64,000 nt of DNA, taken from positions 100,521 through 164,520 of the forward strand of contig CAKTQR010000001.1 of NCBI GenBank assembly GCA_934597175.1, written 5' to 3'. The position numbers were made by a program, and so were the translations under genes. The DNA comes from an uncultured Oscillospiraceae bacterium (lineage in GTDB: Bacteria; Bacillota; Clostridia; Oscillospirales; Oscillospiraceae). How positions within the stretch are numbered: the first letter of the stretch is position 1; each line of letters begins with the position of its first letter. The notes below the pieces were generated by a model that was not told the origin of the DNA, made no database searches, and worked only from the letters and a program-made list of their open reading frames with translations. Positions 1-9,300 of this stretch are shown here, in pieces.

Positions 1-118
1 CCTTGTTATTGAACACGCCGAAGCCGCTTGTTTCGATGATGACGGCATCGACGGTCTGCGAGAGCGCATTTTTATCATACCTGCCCTCAACGACAATGAC
101 CTCGGAAATTTTATGCAT
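1..118 (-). CDS. Toprim-domain protein, RNase M5-like (DUF4093 type), N-terminal fragment
   Basis: Only the first 39 codons lie in the window; the rest runs off the left edge. The protein begins with VIVVEGRYDKNAL followed by VDAVIIETSGFGVFNNK. This is the first beta strand and conserved Glu of a Toprim domain as found in ribonuclease M5 and its clostridial DUF4093 relatives, which act in 5S rRNA maturation or an unknown related step. The ATG at 116-118 overlaps the end of holA by 8 bases, so it is probably co-transcribed with holA and comEC. The exact subfamily cannot be decided from 39 residues. Confidence 0.6.
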   Translation of the reverse strand, partial: MHKISEVIVVEGRYDKNALSQTVDAVIIETSGFGVFNNK

Positions 119-1157
119 CGGTCTCACCTGCGGCAATGCGTATGACGCACTCCTTTAAAAGCTCCTTTGGCTCGGTGCGGCTGCTTTTCATGGCGTAGTC
201 GGTCTCGGCGCACAGCTCAACGGCTCGCCTGAGCTGCGCCTGGCTGAAGCGGCGGGCGCTCGTCATGAGCTTTGATGCGACAAAATCGTGCTTGAGTGAG
301 CAGGTTTTCATGAGATAATCCTTGCCCTGCCCGCTTTGGATGGCGACCGATGCCGCATAAAGCTGGCGCATCTGGTTGCCGAGCACGGCAAGTATCATTA
401 TAGGCTCGTTGTTTTTGTCGTCCAGAAGCTCGCCCAATAGCGACATGGCGGCATTATACTCGCCCCGTGCCATACTCTCGGTCATGTCGAAAACGACAGC
501 CTCGGGGATATGGTGCGCCACTGTGTTGACATCCTCGGTGGTCACCTTCTCGCCCTTGGCGTAGGCGGCAATTTTGTTTATCTCGGGGATGAGTCCGCTC
601 ATGATATCGCCGCTGACAGTGATGAGCCGCTGAGCGGCGTTGAGCTCGATGCTCTTGCCCAGGGCTGCAAAGCGCTTGACTATCCACTTTATAAGCGCAT
701 CGCTCAATTGAGCGGTGACATGTATCTCAACACCGGCCTTGGCAAAGGTTTTATACAGCTTAAGGCGCTTATCCGGCTCAAAGCTCGGCTCGCACAGAAA
801 AGCCACGGTGCAGTAATCGGGAATGTCGCTTATCGCCTTTATGACCTCGTCGGTCTCGGCAAGCTTATTGAGGTCAACGCCTCGCACCTCGACCATGCTG
901 CGCTCGGACAGAAACGGCACGGAGTCGATGGCTTCGGCAAGCGCAAGAGCGGTGAAATCCCGTTCGTTTAGCTTGCGATAGCTAAAATCGTCCGCTTCGT
1001 CGCCGACGCAAAGCCTGCGCAGCTCGGCAAGGTACTGCTCTGCCAGATAGTCCTCCGGTCCCCAGATGAGGTACAGCCGCTGCGGGCCTGTCTGCCTTAG
1101 CCTGCGGACGCTCTCGCCGTAATTGAATTTTTCTTCGGTTTTCGTCTTTTTTGCCAT
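111..1157 (-). CDS. holA: DNA polymerase III subunit delta
   Basis: 348 residues, the usual length for HolA, the clamp-loader subunit that opens the beta clamp during replication. The N-terminal AAA-like fold starts with LYLIWGPEDYLAEQ, the degenerate P-loop region typical of Firmicute delta subunits. The C-terminal collar helices contain the stretch ETDYAMKSSRTEPKELL, matching the conserved end of the family. The ATG abuts the comEC stop codon with no gap, and the gene overlaps the downstream Toprim gene. Linkage of comEC and holA is common in Firmicutes, which supports the call. Confidence 0.93.
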   Translation of the reverse strand: MAKKTKTEEKFNYGESVRRLRQTGPQRLYLIWGPEDYLAEQYLAELRRLCVGDEADDFSYRKLNERDFTALALAEAIDSVPFLSERSMVEVRGVDLNKLAETDEVIKAISDIPDYCTVAFLCEPSFEPDKRLKLYKTFAKAGVEIHVTAQLSDALIKWIVKRFAALGKSIELNAAQRLITVSGDIMSGLIPEINKIAAYAKGEKVTTEDVNTVAHHIPEAVVFDMTESMARGEYNAAMSLLGELLDDKNNEPIMILAVLGNQMRQLYAASVAIQSGQGKDYLMKTCSLKHDFVASKLMTSARRFSQAQLRRAVELCAETDYAMKSSRTEPKELLKECVIRIAAGETDA

Positions 1158-3431
1158 TTAATCACCGCATTTTATTACTATTCTTCCGCTTTCGTCTGTT
1201 CTGTAAATCTCAACACCGTGCTCGGTAAGCCGGTCAAGCACCTCGTCCGTCGGGTGACCGTAATTGTTATAGCCCACGGATATCACGGCTTTGTCGGGAC
1301 TTGCCTCATCTAATAACTCCTCGCTCGTTGAATACTTCGAGCCGTGGTGGCCGACGATGAGGATATCGGTATCAGATAGATCCTGCGCATTTACAAGCTT
1401 GCGCTCGGTCGCACCACGCACATCGCCGGTCACGAGTATGTCCTCGTCGCCGACATTAACGGTTAACATAATACCTCTATCGTTCTTATCGCCCTTGCCA
1501 AAGGGTGCGTAGAGCTTAAAGCTCATGCCGCCGGCGTTAAACTCGGCATCACGGGAAATGTACATGAGCTTTACATGGTTATCGTGTGCCGCCGCTATGA
1601 GCTCAGCCAGCACACCGTCTTCGATATAGCCGACATACTCGGGCAAAATGAGCGTGTCGACCCTTACGGTGTTCATGAGCCGTACGACACCGTTTATGTG
1701 GTCAGAGTGCAGGTGCGTGAGGATGAGGCAGTCAAGTTTCCATCTGCCGCTTGCAAGCAGGTACTGCCCTACCTCGCTTCCGGCGTTGGTCATCGTTCCC
1801 CTGCTGCCGCAGTCGATGACCGCAGCGTGCTCGCCCTCTGTCACGGCGATGCACTGGCCGCTGCCGACATCCATAACGCCGAGCGTGCCGGTGTCTGCGA
1901 GCATATCGGCTCTCGTCTGCGCAAAGACGCCGAGGAGTGCAATCATGCTCAGGGCCGTGGGGATAAGCGGGTTTAAGCGCTTGTCCTTTCTGCGGATAAA
2001 GTACCACGCAGCAAAGGCTGCATACACAAATGCAAGCCACAAAACGGCGTAGAAATTCTCGGTATACACCGCCGAATACGGCAGGCGTGCAAGACCCTTG
2101 ACGATGAAGGCAATGTACCGCACGAGGTACGCAAGTGCGTCGGCGGCAAGGACTGCAAGCGGTTTTATTGCAAAGCCTACGAGGCACACGGCGTATCCGC
2201 CGACAAAGAGTATCGACACCGCCCACAGGCAGAGTATATTCGTTATCGGCATCAAAAGTGAGACATAGCCGAAGTGCACGGCGATAAGCGGCACGGAAAA
2301 CACCGTGACGCTAAGCGAGCTTGACAGCGAGCCTATAAGATAGCTGCGCAGTCTGCCCTTGCCCGGCAAATGCTCATTCAGCCAATCGTACACCGGTTGG
2401 GCGAACAGATAGATACCCGCCATCGCCGCAAACGACAGCTGGAGCGAAACACTCCCGGCTGCAAAGGAATTTGCCGCCAATATGAGTGCAAGAGCAAAGC
2501 ACAGGCTTGTCGTGCGGTCGCTCTCCCTGCCGAAAACGGGTGCAAGCAGGAATACCGAGAGCATTATGCCCGCTCTGACCGCCGAGTGCGACGAGCCGGA
2601 CATGATAACGAACGCCCAAATAAGCGTCAGGCACAGCATGGATGTTCTTCTGTTTTTGCCCATGACCAGCTGCAAAAACGCAACGAGAAACGACACATGC
2701 ATGCCCGAGATGGCGACAGCATGGGCAAGTCCCGTTACGCCCATCGCCGAATACAGCGCATCGTCGTTATAATACTCGCTCCTGTCGCCGGTCAAAAGCG
2801 CCAGCATGAACGGCGAAGCATCATCCGGAAACACGCTTTTTATCTGCGTGCGCAGGGCTTTACCTATCCGCTGCGGCAGAAAGGCGGCCGAGCCGCCGTG
2901 CGATATCAGCTCTGCATTTTCAAGATTGCCGACGGCGTAAATGCCGCCGGATATGTAATTGTCGACTTCCTCACCGTATCTTGTCACCGCAGAGCGGAAG
3001 CGGATAGTCGCATTAAGCCTGTCTCCGGGCTTGAGCTCCGTGAGCGTATGATCGTAATCATAGATCGCCGCCTTGACATGCGGAAGCCCGTCGGTTTTGA
3101 GCTTGACATTAACACGGTCGGAATAATCATAGTGCGTCGGGTAATCAAGCACCTGCACCTCAACGGTCAAGGTCTTGCCGACGAGCTCCTCGCACGGGAT
3201 TACCGTGCTGTCATAATGAATTTTGTAGCCAAGAAAACCAACTGCCGCAGCGAGTGCCGCAAGAAAAATGCACTTTCTTGTGTTTCCCTTGAGCAGCAAA
3301 CTAAGCAGCGCCACAGCAGCCGACACAGCGGCTGCGATGATGAGATATTCATACGGCAGGACATAGTGCGCCGCAAAGACGGAAACAGCGTATCCAATCG
3401 AAAAAGCCGCCAGCTTCCTGACACTTTTCAT
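1158..3431 (-). CDS. comEC: ComEC/Rec2 competence DNA-uptake channel
   Basis: 757 residues. There is an N-terminal set of hydrophobic helices and an OB-like DUF4131 region (about 1-170), then a central multi-helix competence domain with the segment GVTGLAHAVAISGMHVSF. The C-terminal metallo-beta-lactamase domain carries the metal motif THLHSDH and a second motif GHHGSKYS. ComEC forms the inner-membrane channel for single-stranded DNA and may degrade the other strand. dprA lies at 33 kb, but no pilus competence operon is visible here. Upstream is the alaS-hinT terminator, so comEC probably starts its own transcript with holA. Confidence 0.95.
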   Translation of the reverse strand: MKSVRKLAAFSIGYAVSVFAAHYVLPYEYLIIAAAVSAAVALLSLLLKGNTRKCIFLAALAAAVGFLGYKIHYDSTVIPCEELVGKTLTVEVQVLDYPTHYDYSDRVNVKLKTDGLPHVKAAIYDYDHTLTELKPGDRLNATIRFRSAVTRYGEEVDNYISGGIYAVGNLENAELISHGGSAAFLPQRIGKALRTQIKSVFPDDASPFMLALLTGDRSEYYNDDALYSAMGVTGLAHAVAISGMHVSFLVAFLQLVMGKNRRTSMLCLTLIWAFVIMSGSSHSAVRAGIMLSVFLLAPVFGRESDRTTSLCFALALILAANSFAAGSVSLQLSFAAMAGIYLFAQPVYDWLNEHLPGKGRLRSYLIGSLSSSLSVTVFSVPLIAVHFGYVSLLMPITNILCLWAVSILFVGGYAVCLVGFAIKPLAVLAADALAYLVRYIAFIVKGLARLPYSAVYTENFYAVLWLAFVYAAFAAWYFIRRKDKRLNPLIPTALSMIALLGVFAQTRADMLADTGTLGVMDVGSGQCIAVTEGEHAAVIDCGSRGTMTNAGSEVGQYLLASGRWKLDCLILTHLHSDHINGVVRLMNTVRVDTLILPEYVGYIEDGVLAELIAAAHDNHVKLMYISRDAEFNAGGMSFKLYAPFGKGDKNDRGIMLTVNVGDEDILVTGDVRGATERKLVNAQDLSDTDILIVGHHGSKYSTSEELLDEASPDKAVISVGYNNYGHPTDEVLDRLTEHGVEIYRTDESGRIVIKCGD

Positions 3432-3461
3432 ATCCGAATCACCATTAAGCTTTATCTAATC

Positions 3462-3496
3462 AAAAAAAGCAGAAAGTCACAGGGGGCTTTCTGCTT
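3462..3496 (-). terminator. Intrinsic terminator after hinT
   Basis: On the minus strand a 10-bp stem (AAGCAGAAAG and its complement) with a C-rich loop is followed by a run of seven T. It lies just after the hinT stop codon and before comEC, ending the mltG-U32-alaS-hinT transcript. Confidence 0.8.
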
Positions 3497-3503
3497 GTGG
3501 GAT

Positions 3504-3845
3504 TTATACCATGGTCTCGCCGAGCTTCTTGCCGCCGAGAATGTGGAAATGCAGGTGCTTGACGGTCTGGCCGCCGTCCTCGCCGCAATTGTTGACGACA
3601 CGGTAGCCATTTGTGAGTCCTTCGGCCTTTGCTATCTTTGCAATTGCCTCAAAGCACTTTGCAACAAGTGCGGAGTTATCCGCATTTATCTCGTCGGCGC
3701 AGCAGATGTGCTGCTTGGGAAGGACAAGGACATGCACCGGCGCTTGCGGGTTTATATCACGGAAGGCGAAAACATACTCGTCCTCATACACCTTGGTCGA
3801 GGGTATCTCCCCCGCTATGATCTTGCAAAACAGACAATCGTTCAT
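3504..3845 (-). CDS. hinT: HIT-family purine nucleoside phosphoramidase (HinT-like)
   Basis: 113 residues, full length for a HinT protein. The N-terminus CLFCKIIAGEIPS and the catalytic histidine triad HLHFHILGG near the C-terminus define the family, which hydrolyses AMP-linked phosphoramidates such as aminoacyl adenylates. It follows alaS by 16 bases and precedes a terminator, so it is the last gene of that operon. Confidence 0.93.
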   Translation of the reverse strand: MNDCLFCKIIAGEIPSTKVYEDEYVFAFRDINPQAPVHVLVLPKQHICCADEINADNSALVAKCFEAIAKIAKAEGLTNGYRVVNNCGEDGGQTVKHLHFHILGGKKLGETMV

Positions 3846-3861
3846 GGCTTTCTCCTTTCAC

Positions 3862-6528
3862 TCAGATGCCGAGCTTTTCGGCAACAAAATCGTCAACAAC
3901 AGCAAGTGCGTTATCGGTCTTGAGCACATCGCTGCCGCCGCCCATTGCGGAATCGGGCTTGCCGCCGCCCTTGCCGCCTGCAACGGCGGACACGAAGCGG
4001 ACAAGCTCGCCTGCCTTGATGCCCTGTGCAACGGCGTCTGCGCCGCAGGAGGCAACGAAGGTGACCTTATTCTCGTTTATAGTTGCCAAAACAGCAACGA
4101 CCTTGGGGTCTTTGTCACGCAGGAAGTCGCCGATCTTTCTAAGATCGTTTGCGCCGAGATCGGTGCGTGTTGCGGTAAGAACGCTCAGGCCGCCTATCTG
4201 CTTTGCGGCAAACAGGAAGCGCTCAACATCGCCGTAAAGGAGCTTATCCTTAAGGCGCTCAACGCTCTGGCGCATTTCCTTCATCTCCAAGACGAAGCTC
4301 TCGGTCTTGGCAAGCAGGTCGGAGGGCTTGGTCTTCAAAAGCTCCGCTGCCTTGGCGATCTTGAGGTTTGCCTCATTGGACATGCGCAGGTATTCCTTAC
4401 CGGTGACAGCTTCAATTCTGCGAACGCCGCTTGCGATGGAGCTTTCGCTGAGGATGTGGAACGGGCCGACCTTTGCGGTGTTATCGATATGCGTGCCGCC
4501 GCACAGCTCCATGCTGTAGTCGCCCATGGTGACGACTCTGACGACATCGCCGTACTTTTCGCCGAAAAGTGCCGTTGCGCCGAGCTTTTTGGCATCGTCT
4601 ATGCTCATTTCCTTTGTGACTATATCCATACCGTCGAGGATGGCTTCGTTGACGGAATTTTCAACGGCTGCAAGCTCCTCGGGCGTGAGAGCGTTAAAGT
4701 GCGTGAAGTCAAAGCGCAGCTTATCGGCATCGACGAGCGAGCCTGCCTGATGGACATGGTCGCCGAGCACCTCACGCAGTGCGCTGTGCAGCAGATGCGT
4801 TGCCGAATGTGCTCTGGACACGGCCTTGCGGCGCTCGGTGTCAACGGTTGCCACGACCTCGTCGCCGACATTGAGCGTGCCGGAGCGCATAACGCCGTAG
4901 TGCAGGTACTTGTTGCCCTTGTCTTTCTTGACATTCGTGACCTCAAAGCGGGTAAATTTGCCTTCGGAAACATCATCAAGGCAGAAGCCGATATCGCCGG
5001 TGTCAGCCAGCTGGCCGCCCATCTCGGCGTAGAACGGAGTCTTATTGAGAACGACTATGCCCTCGCAGCCCTCGGGTATCTCGGAGGCGAGCTCGTCTGC
5101 GTATACAAGTGCGAGCACAGTTGCCTGATCGGTGGTCTTATCGTAGCCGGTGAACTTGGTGGGCGTGGTGTCAAGGCCGAGGTCAATGCCTGCCCAGCCG
5201 AGGTCGCCGAGTGCTTCACGGGCCTTTCTTGCACGATCTCTCTGCTCCTGCATGAGTCTGTCAAACTCGTCGGTATCGAGCGTCATGCCCTCGTCCTCGA
5301 CCATCTCAAGTGTCAGGTCAACAGGGAAGCCATAGGTGTCGTAGAGCTTGAATGCATCTGCGCCGGAGAACACGCTCTCGCCCTTTGCCTTATGCTCGGC
5401 AAGGATGGAGGCAAATATCTGCATGCCGGCATCGATGGTCTTTGCGAAGTTTTCCTCCTCGCTCTTTATAACACGGGTGATGTACTCCTGCTTCTCACGA
5501 AGCTCGGGGTACTGGCACTCGTTTTCGTGGATAACGGTGTCGACGACCTCGTACAGGAACGGCTTATTAACGCCCAGCAGCTTGCCGTGGCGTGCAGCAC
5601 GGCGCAGCAGGCGGCGCAGGACATAGCCCCTGCCCTCGTTTGAAGGCAGAACGCCGTCGCAGATCATAAAGGTTGCGCTGCGGATATGGTCGGTGATGAC
5701 ACGCAGGGACACATCCATCTTGTGGCTCTTGCCATAGAATGCGCCGGTTATCTCGGAGACCTTGTGGGTGATGTTCATAACGGTGTCGACATCAAACAGC
5801 GAGTCGACGCCCTGACACACGACGGCAAGACGCTCAAGTCCCATGCCGGTGTCGATATTCTTCTGGACAAGGTCGGAGTAGTGACCCTCGCCGTCATTGT
5901 CAAACTGGCTGAAAACATTGTTCCAGACCTCGATGTAGCGGTCGCAGTCGCAGCCGACGGTGCAGTCGGGCTTGCCGCAGCCGTACTCCTCGCCGCGGTC
6001 ATAGTATATCTCCGAGCACGGGCCGCACGGACCTGAGCCGTGCTCCCAGAAGTTATCCTCCTTGCCGAAGCGGAAGATGCGCTCTGCGGGGATGCCTATC
6101 TGCTTATTCCAGATATCCCATGCCTCGTCGTCATCGACATACACCGAGGGGTACAGTCTGTCGGGGTCTATGCCGACCCACTCAGGGCTCGTGAGAAACT
6201 CCCAGCTAAATGCAATTGCTTCCTTTTTGAAGTAATCGCCGAAGGAGAAGTTGCCGAGCATTTCAAAATATGTGCCGTGTCTTGCGGTCTTGCCGATATT
6301 CTCGATATCGCCGGTGCGGATGCATTTCTGGCAGGTGCAGACACGCTTGCTGGGCGGGACTTGCTCCCCCTTGAAGTACGGCTTCATGGGTGCCATGCCG
6401 GAGTTTATGAGCAAAAGGCTTGCGTCGTTATGCGGTATCAGCGAAAAGCTGGGCAGGCGCTTGTGACCCTTGCTTTCAAAAAACGAGAGGAACATCTCTC
6501 TTAGTTCGTTAAGTCCAAATGCTTTCAT
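3862..6528 (-). CDS. alaS: Alanyl-tRNA synthetase
   Basis: 888 residues, full length. The class II catalytic core begins near residue 5 (LREMFLSFFESKGHKRLPS). The editing domain has the zinc/editing motif HSATHLLH and the downstream CGGTH motif. The C-terminal DHHA1 domain ends GGKGGGKPDSAMGGG, the usual glycine-rich tail. It charges tRNA-Ala and edits mischarged Ser and Gly. It follows the U32 peptidase gene by 12 bases. Nothing is missing or unusual. Confidence 0.97.
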   Translation of the reverse strand: MKAFGLNELREMFLSFFESKGHKRLPSFSLIPHNDASLLLINSGMAPMKPYFKGEQVPPSKRVCTCQKCIRTGDIENIGKTARHGTYFEMLGNFSFGDYFKKEAIAFSWEFLTSPEWVGIDPDRLYPSVYVDDDEAWDIWNKQIGIPAERIFRFGKEDNFWEHGSGPCGPCSEIYYDRGEEYGCGKPDCTVGCDCDRYIEVWNNVFSQFDNDGEGHYSDLVQKNIDTGMGLERLAVVCQGVDSLFDVDTVMNITHKVSEITGAFYGKSHKMDVSLRVITDHIRSATFMICDGVLPSNEGRGYVLRRLLRRAARHGKLLGVNKPFLYEVVDTVIHENECQYPELREKQEYITRVIKSEEENFAKTIDAGMQIFASILAEHKAKGESVFSGADAFKLYDTYGFPVDLTLEMVEDEGMTLDTDEFDRLMQEQRDRARKAREALGDLGWAGIDLGLDTTPTKFTGYDKTTDQATVLALVYADELASEIPEGCEGIVVLNKTPFYAEMGGQLADTGDIGFCLDDVSEGKFTRFEVTNVKKDKGNKYLHYGVMRSGTLNVGDEVVATVDTERRKAVSRAHSATHLLHSALREVLGDHVHQAGSLVDADKLRFDFTHFNALTPEELAAVENSVNEAILDGMDIVTKEMSIDDAKKLGATALFGEKYGDVVRVVTMGDYSMELCGGTHIDNTAKVGPFHILSESSIASGVRRIEAVTGKEYLRMSNEANLKIAKAAELLKTKPSDLLAKTESFVLEMKEMRQSVERLKDKLLYGDVERFLFAAKQIGGLSVLTATRTDLGANDLRKIGDFLRDKDPKVVAVLATINENKVTFVASCGADAVAQGIKAGELVRFVSAVAGGKGGGKPDSAMGGGSDVLKTDNALAVVDDFVAEKLGI

Positions 6529-6540
6529 CTTTATCTCCTC

Positions 6541-7746
6541 CTACTTTATCCTTCTGAGTATTGACAGCGCACTGCATTTAACGGGCAGGCGCATTTTAAA
6601 CTTCATCATTGCGTGGGGCGTTGCCGTGATCTCCTCGCCGTTTTCGTCCCAAAGCCCGGTCACGGTAAAGGGTATCGGCTCGCCCTCGTTTGTTAACAGC
6701 TCCACCGTGTCGCCGACGCAAAAGCGATTGCGCTGCGTAAGCTCGGCAATGCCGTCATCGCCGCAGCTTTCCACGACTGCGCACACATAGGCGTCGGAAA
6801 AATAGCTTGCCTCGGCAAAGTGCTGACCCGGGTCGCCGTAGTAAAAGCCGGTGCAATACGGTCTGTGGCTTACCTTATTGAGCTCATCTATCCACACCTG
6901 CGGAAGCGCCTCGCCCCTAGCGGCGTAGTCTATCGCATGGCGGTAGGCATTCGTGACGGCGGCGGCGTAGTAGGCAGATTTCATCCTGCCCTCTATCTTA
7001 AAGCTCGTGACCCCCGCATCGATAAGCTCGGGAATGTGCTCTATCATGCACATGTCACGGGAGTTCATGATGTGAGTTCCCTTATCCTCACTTATCTCAA
7101 AATACTCGCCGGGGCGCTTTTCCTCGACAAGGTGGTATTTCCATCGACAGGGCTGAGCACATGCACCACGGTTTGCGTCCCTGCCGGTCAAGTAGTTTGA
7201 CAGCAGGCAGCGGCCGGAAAACGACACGCACATAGCGCCGTGCACAAAGGCTTCTATCTCAAGCTCCTTGGGGGTGTTGGCTCGTATCTTTCGGATATCC
7301 TCCATGGGCGTTTCCCGAGCGAGAACGACTCGGTCCGCTCCCATGTCAAACAGCACATTGGCCGTGGCGCTGTTTATGACGCCGAGCTGGGTGCTGACAT
7401 GTCTCGATACCTTGGGGGCATACTTTTTCGCTGCCGTCATGACGCCGAGGTCTGCTATGATAAACGCATCGACACCGGCATCCTGCGCCTGCTCCAGAAA
7501 CTCCGGCAGCTGTGCAAGCTCATCCTCCCTCGGCAGGGTGTTGCAGGTCATGTGCACCGCCGTGCCGTTTGCGTGGGCAAGCTTCGCCGCTTCCCTAAGC
7601 TCGGGAAAGGTGAAGTTTCCGGCGGATGCTCGCATGCCGAACTGCGTTCCGGCAAGATACACGGCGTCAGCACCGTAGTGGAGCGCCATCCAGAGGCGCT
7701 CCATATCACCTGCCGGTGCAAGTAATTCGGTCTTCGGCTTAATCAT
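6541..7746 (-). CDS. U32-family peptidase / tRNA hydroxylation-type protein
   Basis: 401 residues from the ATG at 7746, which overlaps the mltG stop codon by 8 bases; an upstream in-frame extension into mltG is not needed. The protein begins MIKPKTELLAPAGDMERL, typical of the family. It holds the U32 signature EAFVHGAMCVSFSGRCLLS with the conserved cysteines, followed by the GACAQPCRWKY segment. Relatives include collagenase-like proteases and the TrhP/RlhA RNA-hydroxylation proteins; in Firmicutes the latter role is at least as likely. Middle gene of the mltG-alaS operon. Confidence 0.9.
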   Translation of the reverse strand: MIKPKTELLAPAGDMERLWMALHYGADAVYLAGTQFGMRASAGNFTFPELREAAKLAHANGTAVHMTCNTLPREDELAQLPEFLEQAQDAGVDAFIIADLGVMTAAKKYAPKVSRHVSTQLGVINSATANVLFDMGADRVVLARETPMEDIRKIRANTPKELEIEAFVHGAMCVSFSGRCLLSNYLTGRDANRGACAQPCRWKYHLVEEKRPGEYFEISEDKGTHIMNSRDMCMIEHIPELIDAGVTSFKIEGRMKSAYYAAAVTNAYRHAIDYAARGEALPQVWIDELNKVSHRPYCTGFYYGDPGQHFAEASYFSDAYVCAVVESCGDDGIAELTQRNRFCVGDTVELLTNEGEPIPFTVTGLWDENGEEITATPHAMMKFKMRLPVKCSALSILRRIK

Positions 7747-8950
7747 AATCCTGCTTCGCCACAAAGGCTTCGAATGCGCTGCTGCTGGTGAAGTATTCGT
7801 GGCTGCCGGTGGACGAATTGAGCGCATAGAACATGTATTTGGTCTTGTCCGGTTGGAGCGCCGCCTTTATCGACGCTATGCCCGGGGAGCATATCGGCGT
7901 GGGCGGCAGGCCCTTCTTTATACGGGTGTTGTAGGGCGAATCCTTCTGGAGCATGTCCTTTGTCGGTGCGCCCTCGTGGTCGGGGTACTCGTACAGCGAG
8001 GTCGAGTCTATCTGAAGCGGCCAATCCTTGTTAAGGCGGTTATAGATGACCGATGCGACCTTATAGCGGTCGGCGTTATCCGACGCTTCCTTCTCGATCA
8101 TGGAGGCGATGGTGATTATCTGGCGCATCGAGTAGCCGCTTTCCTGCTGCCATTCGAGCATTTCGGCGGTCATCTTATAATGGAACGCCTCAAGCAGCTT
8201 ATTAATCGCACTGGAGGCGGGCATGCCCTCGTAGAACTCATAGGTATCCGGGAACAGGAAGCCCTCAAGGCGGCTGGCATCTCCCTTTTCTATGCCCTCA
8301 AGGAAGGAATAGTTAAAGGTCGCATTCGCCGCGGCATCCATCAGGTCATCATAGTCGCAGACGCCCTCGGCATCGAGCTTTTTAAAGATATCGTGCATGG
8401 TGTAGCCCTCGGGGAAGGTTATCTTGAGAGCGACCATTGCGCCCGAGCCTGTCTGCATCTTCATGACGAGCGCTCGGTAGTCGTAGCTGGATTTGAGCTC
8501 ATATGTGCCGGGGTCAAGCTTTGCGTCGGCGTTTGAGAAGCCGCAGTAGAGCTTGAACAGCCACTTGTACTTGATTATGCCTGCGTCCTTAAGCTTATCG
8601 GCGACATAGTTTATATCGGCGGTGTGGACCTTTTTGGTGACATCCTTGCCGTCGTCGTCCTTTTCGGTCACCTCGGTATACTCAAACGAGTCCTTTTCAA
8701 GAACGATCGTCGCCTCGACATCGTCGGACTTGAGCGCCAGAACATCCGTCGCCGCAGACCACGCAAGACACGCCAAAATGACGCTCACGCTGACGACGAA
8801 AATGAAGTACATAAGCCCGCCGAACTTGGTCTTGCTCTTTTTTGCGGTGTTGTTCACCGGGGTCTGAGCATGACCGGTCGCAGAGGACATTTTGACATTC
8901 ATTTTGCCGCTTGTGTCCTTCTTTTCTTTGTCATTTTTCTTTTCGTTCAT
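7739..8950 (-). CDS. mltG: Endolytic murein transglycosylase MltG (YceG-like)
   Basis: 403 residues. A charged cytoplasmic N-terminus (about 1-45) is followed by one membrane helix (about 46-68) and an extracytoplasmic YceG domain. Diagnostic motifs are FLFPDTYEF, IASMIEKEA with the catalytic Glu, and GLPPTPICSPG. MltG cleaves nascent glycan strands and sets their length. First gene of the run mltG-U32-alaS-hinT. The start is supported by a GAAGGG sequence 7 bases upstream. Confidence 0.94.
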   Translation of the reverse strand: MNEKKNDKEKKDTSGKMNVKMSSATGHAQTPVNNTAKKSKTKFGGLMYFIFVVSVSVILACLAWSAATDVLALKSDDVEATIVLEKDSFEYTEVTEKDDDGKDVTKKVHTADINYVADKLKDAGIIKYKWLFKLYCGFSNADAKLDPGTYELKSSYDYRALVMKMQTGSGAMVALKITFPEGYTMHDIFKKLDAEGVCDYDDLMDAAANATFNYSFLEGIEKGDASRLEGFLFPDTYEFYEGMPASSAINKLLEAFHYKMTAEMLEWQQESGYSMRQIITIASMIEKEASDNADRYKVASVIYNRLNKDWPLQIDSTSLYEYPDHEGAPTKDMLQKDSPYNTRIKKGLPPTPICSPGIASIKAALQPDKTKYMFYALNSSTGSHEYFTSSSAFEAFVAKQDYD

Positions 8951-9128
8951 AGGGTTTCCCTTCTGCGGTCACAGTGGATTTGCGCAGTGTAACCGCTGAT
9001 AAGTGATTTGCATATTATGTTTCAGACACAGGTTTTCTGTGTATCGACTGCTGATTTGCCGCATCATTTCGTCCGCCGCACCGGACACTGATCACGGAAT
9101 TTTTTTAGTGCGGAGAAAGGTAAAAACT

Positions 9129-9266
9129 ATGTTCTGCAACAACGGAAATAACAGCTGCTTCTGGATAATCATTATCCTTCTCATCCTGTTCTGCGGCTGC
9201 GGCAACGGCTGCGGCTGCTCTAACAACAACGACAACGGCTGCGGCTGTGGCTGCGGCTGCAACTAA
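9129..9266 (+). CDS. 45-residue Cys/Asn/Gly-rich membrane peptide
   Basis: Start chosen at the ATG preceded 8 bases upstream by GGAGAAAGG. The peptide has a short polar start with two Cys, a single hydrophobic segment WIIIILLILF (about residues 12-21), then a tail made almost only of Cys, Gly and Asn. It has ten Cys in 45 residues, and the tail is built of CGCG-type repeats. Similar tiny proteins occur in Clostridia but I know no function. A strong terminator follows at once, so it is a monocistronic gene. A membrane-tethered metal-binding or spore-associated peptide is possible but is inference. Confidence 0.7.
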   Translation: MFCNNGNNSCFWIIIILLILFCGCGNGCGCSNNNDNGCGCGCGCN

Positions 9267-9278
9267 GGTACAATAGCA

Positions 9279-9300
9279 AGGCTCCTTCGGGAGCCTTTTC
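9279..9300 (+). terminator. Intrinsic terminator of the Cys-rich peptide gene
   Basis: Stem AAGGCTCC/GGAGCCTT with a TTCG tetraloop, then TTTTCTTATT. On the minus strand it lies directly after the 5-formyl-THF ligase stop but lacks a U-run there, so termination is mainly plus-strand. Confidence 0.85.

Noticed and set aside
2370..5643. Long plus-strand open frames opposite comEC, hinT and alaS (517 and 676 codons)
   Set aside because: They run antisense to well-identified genes, have low-complexity translations with no domain, and no ribosome site.
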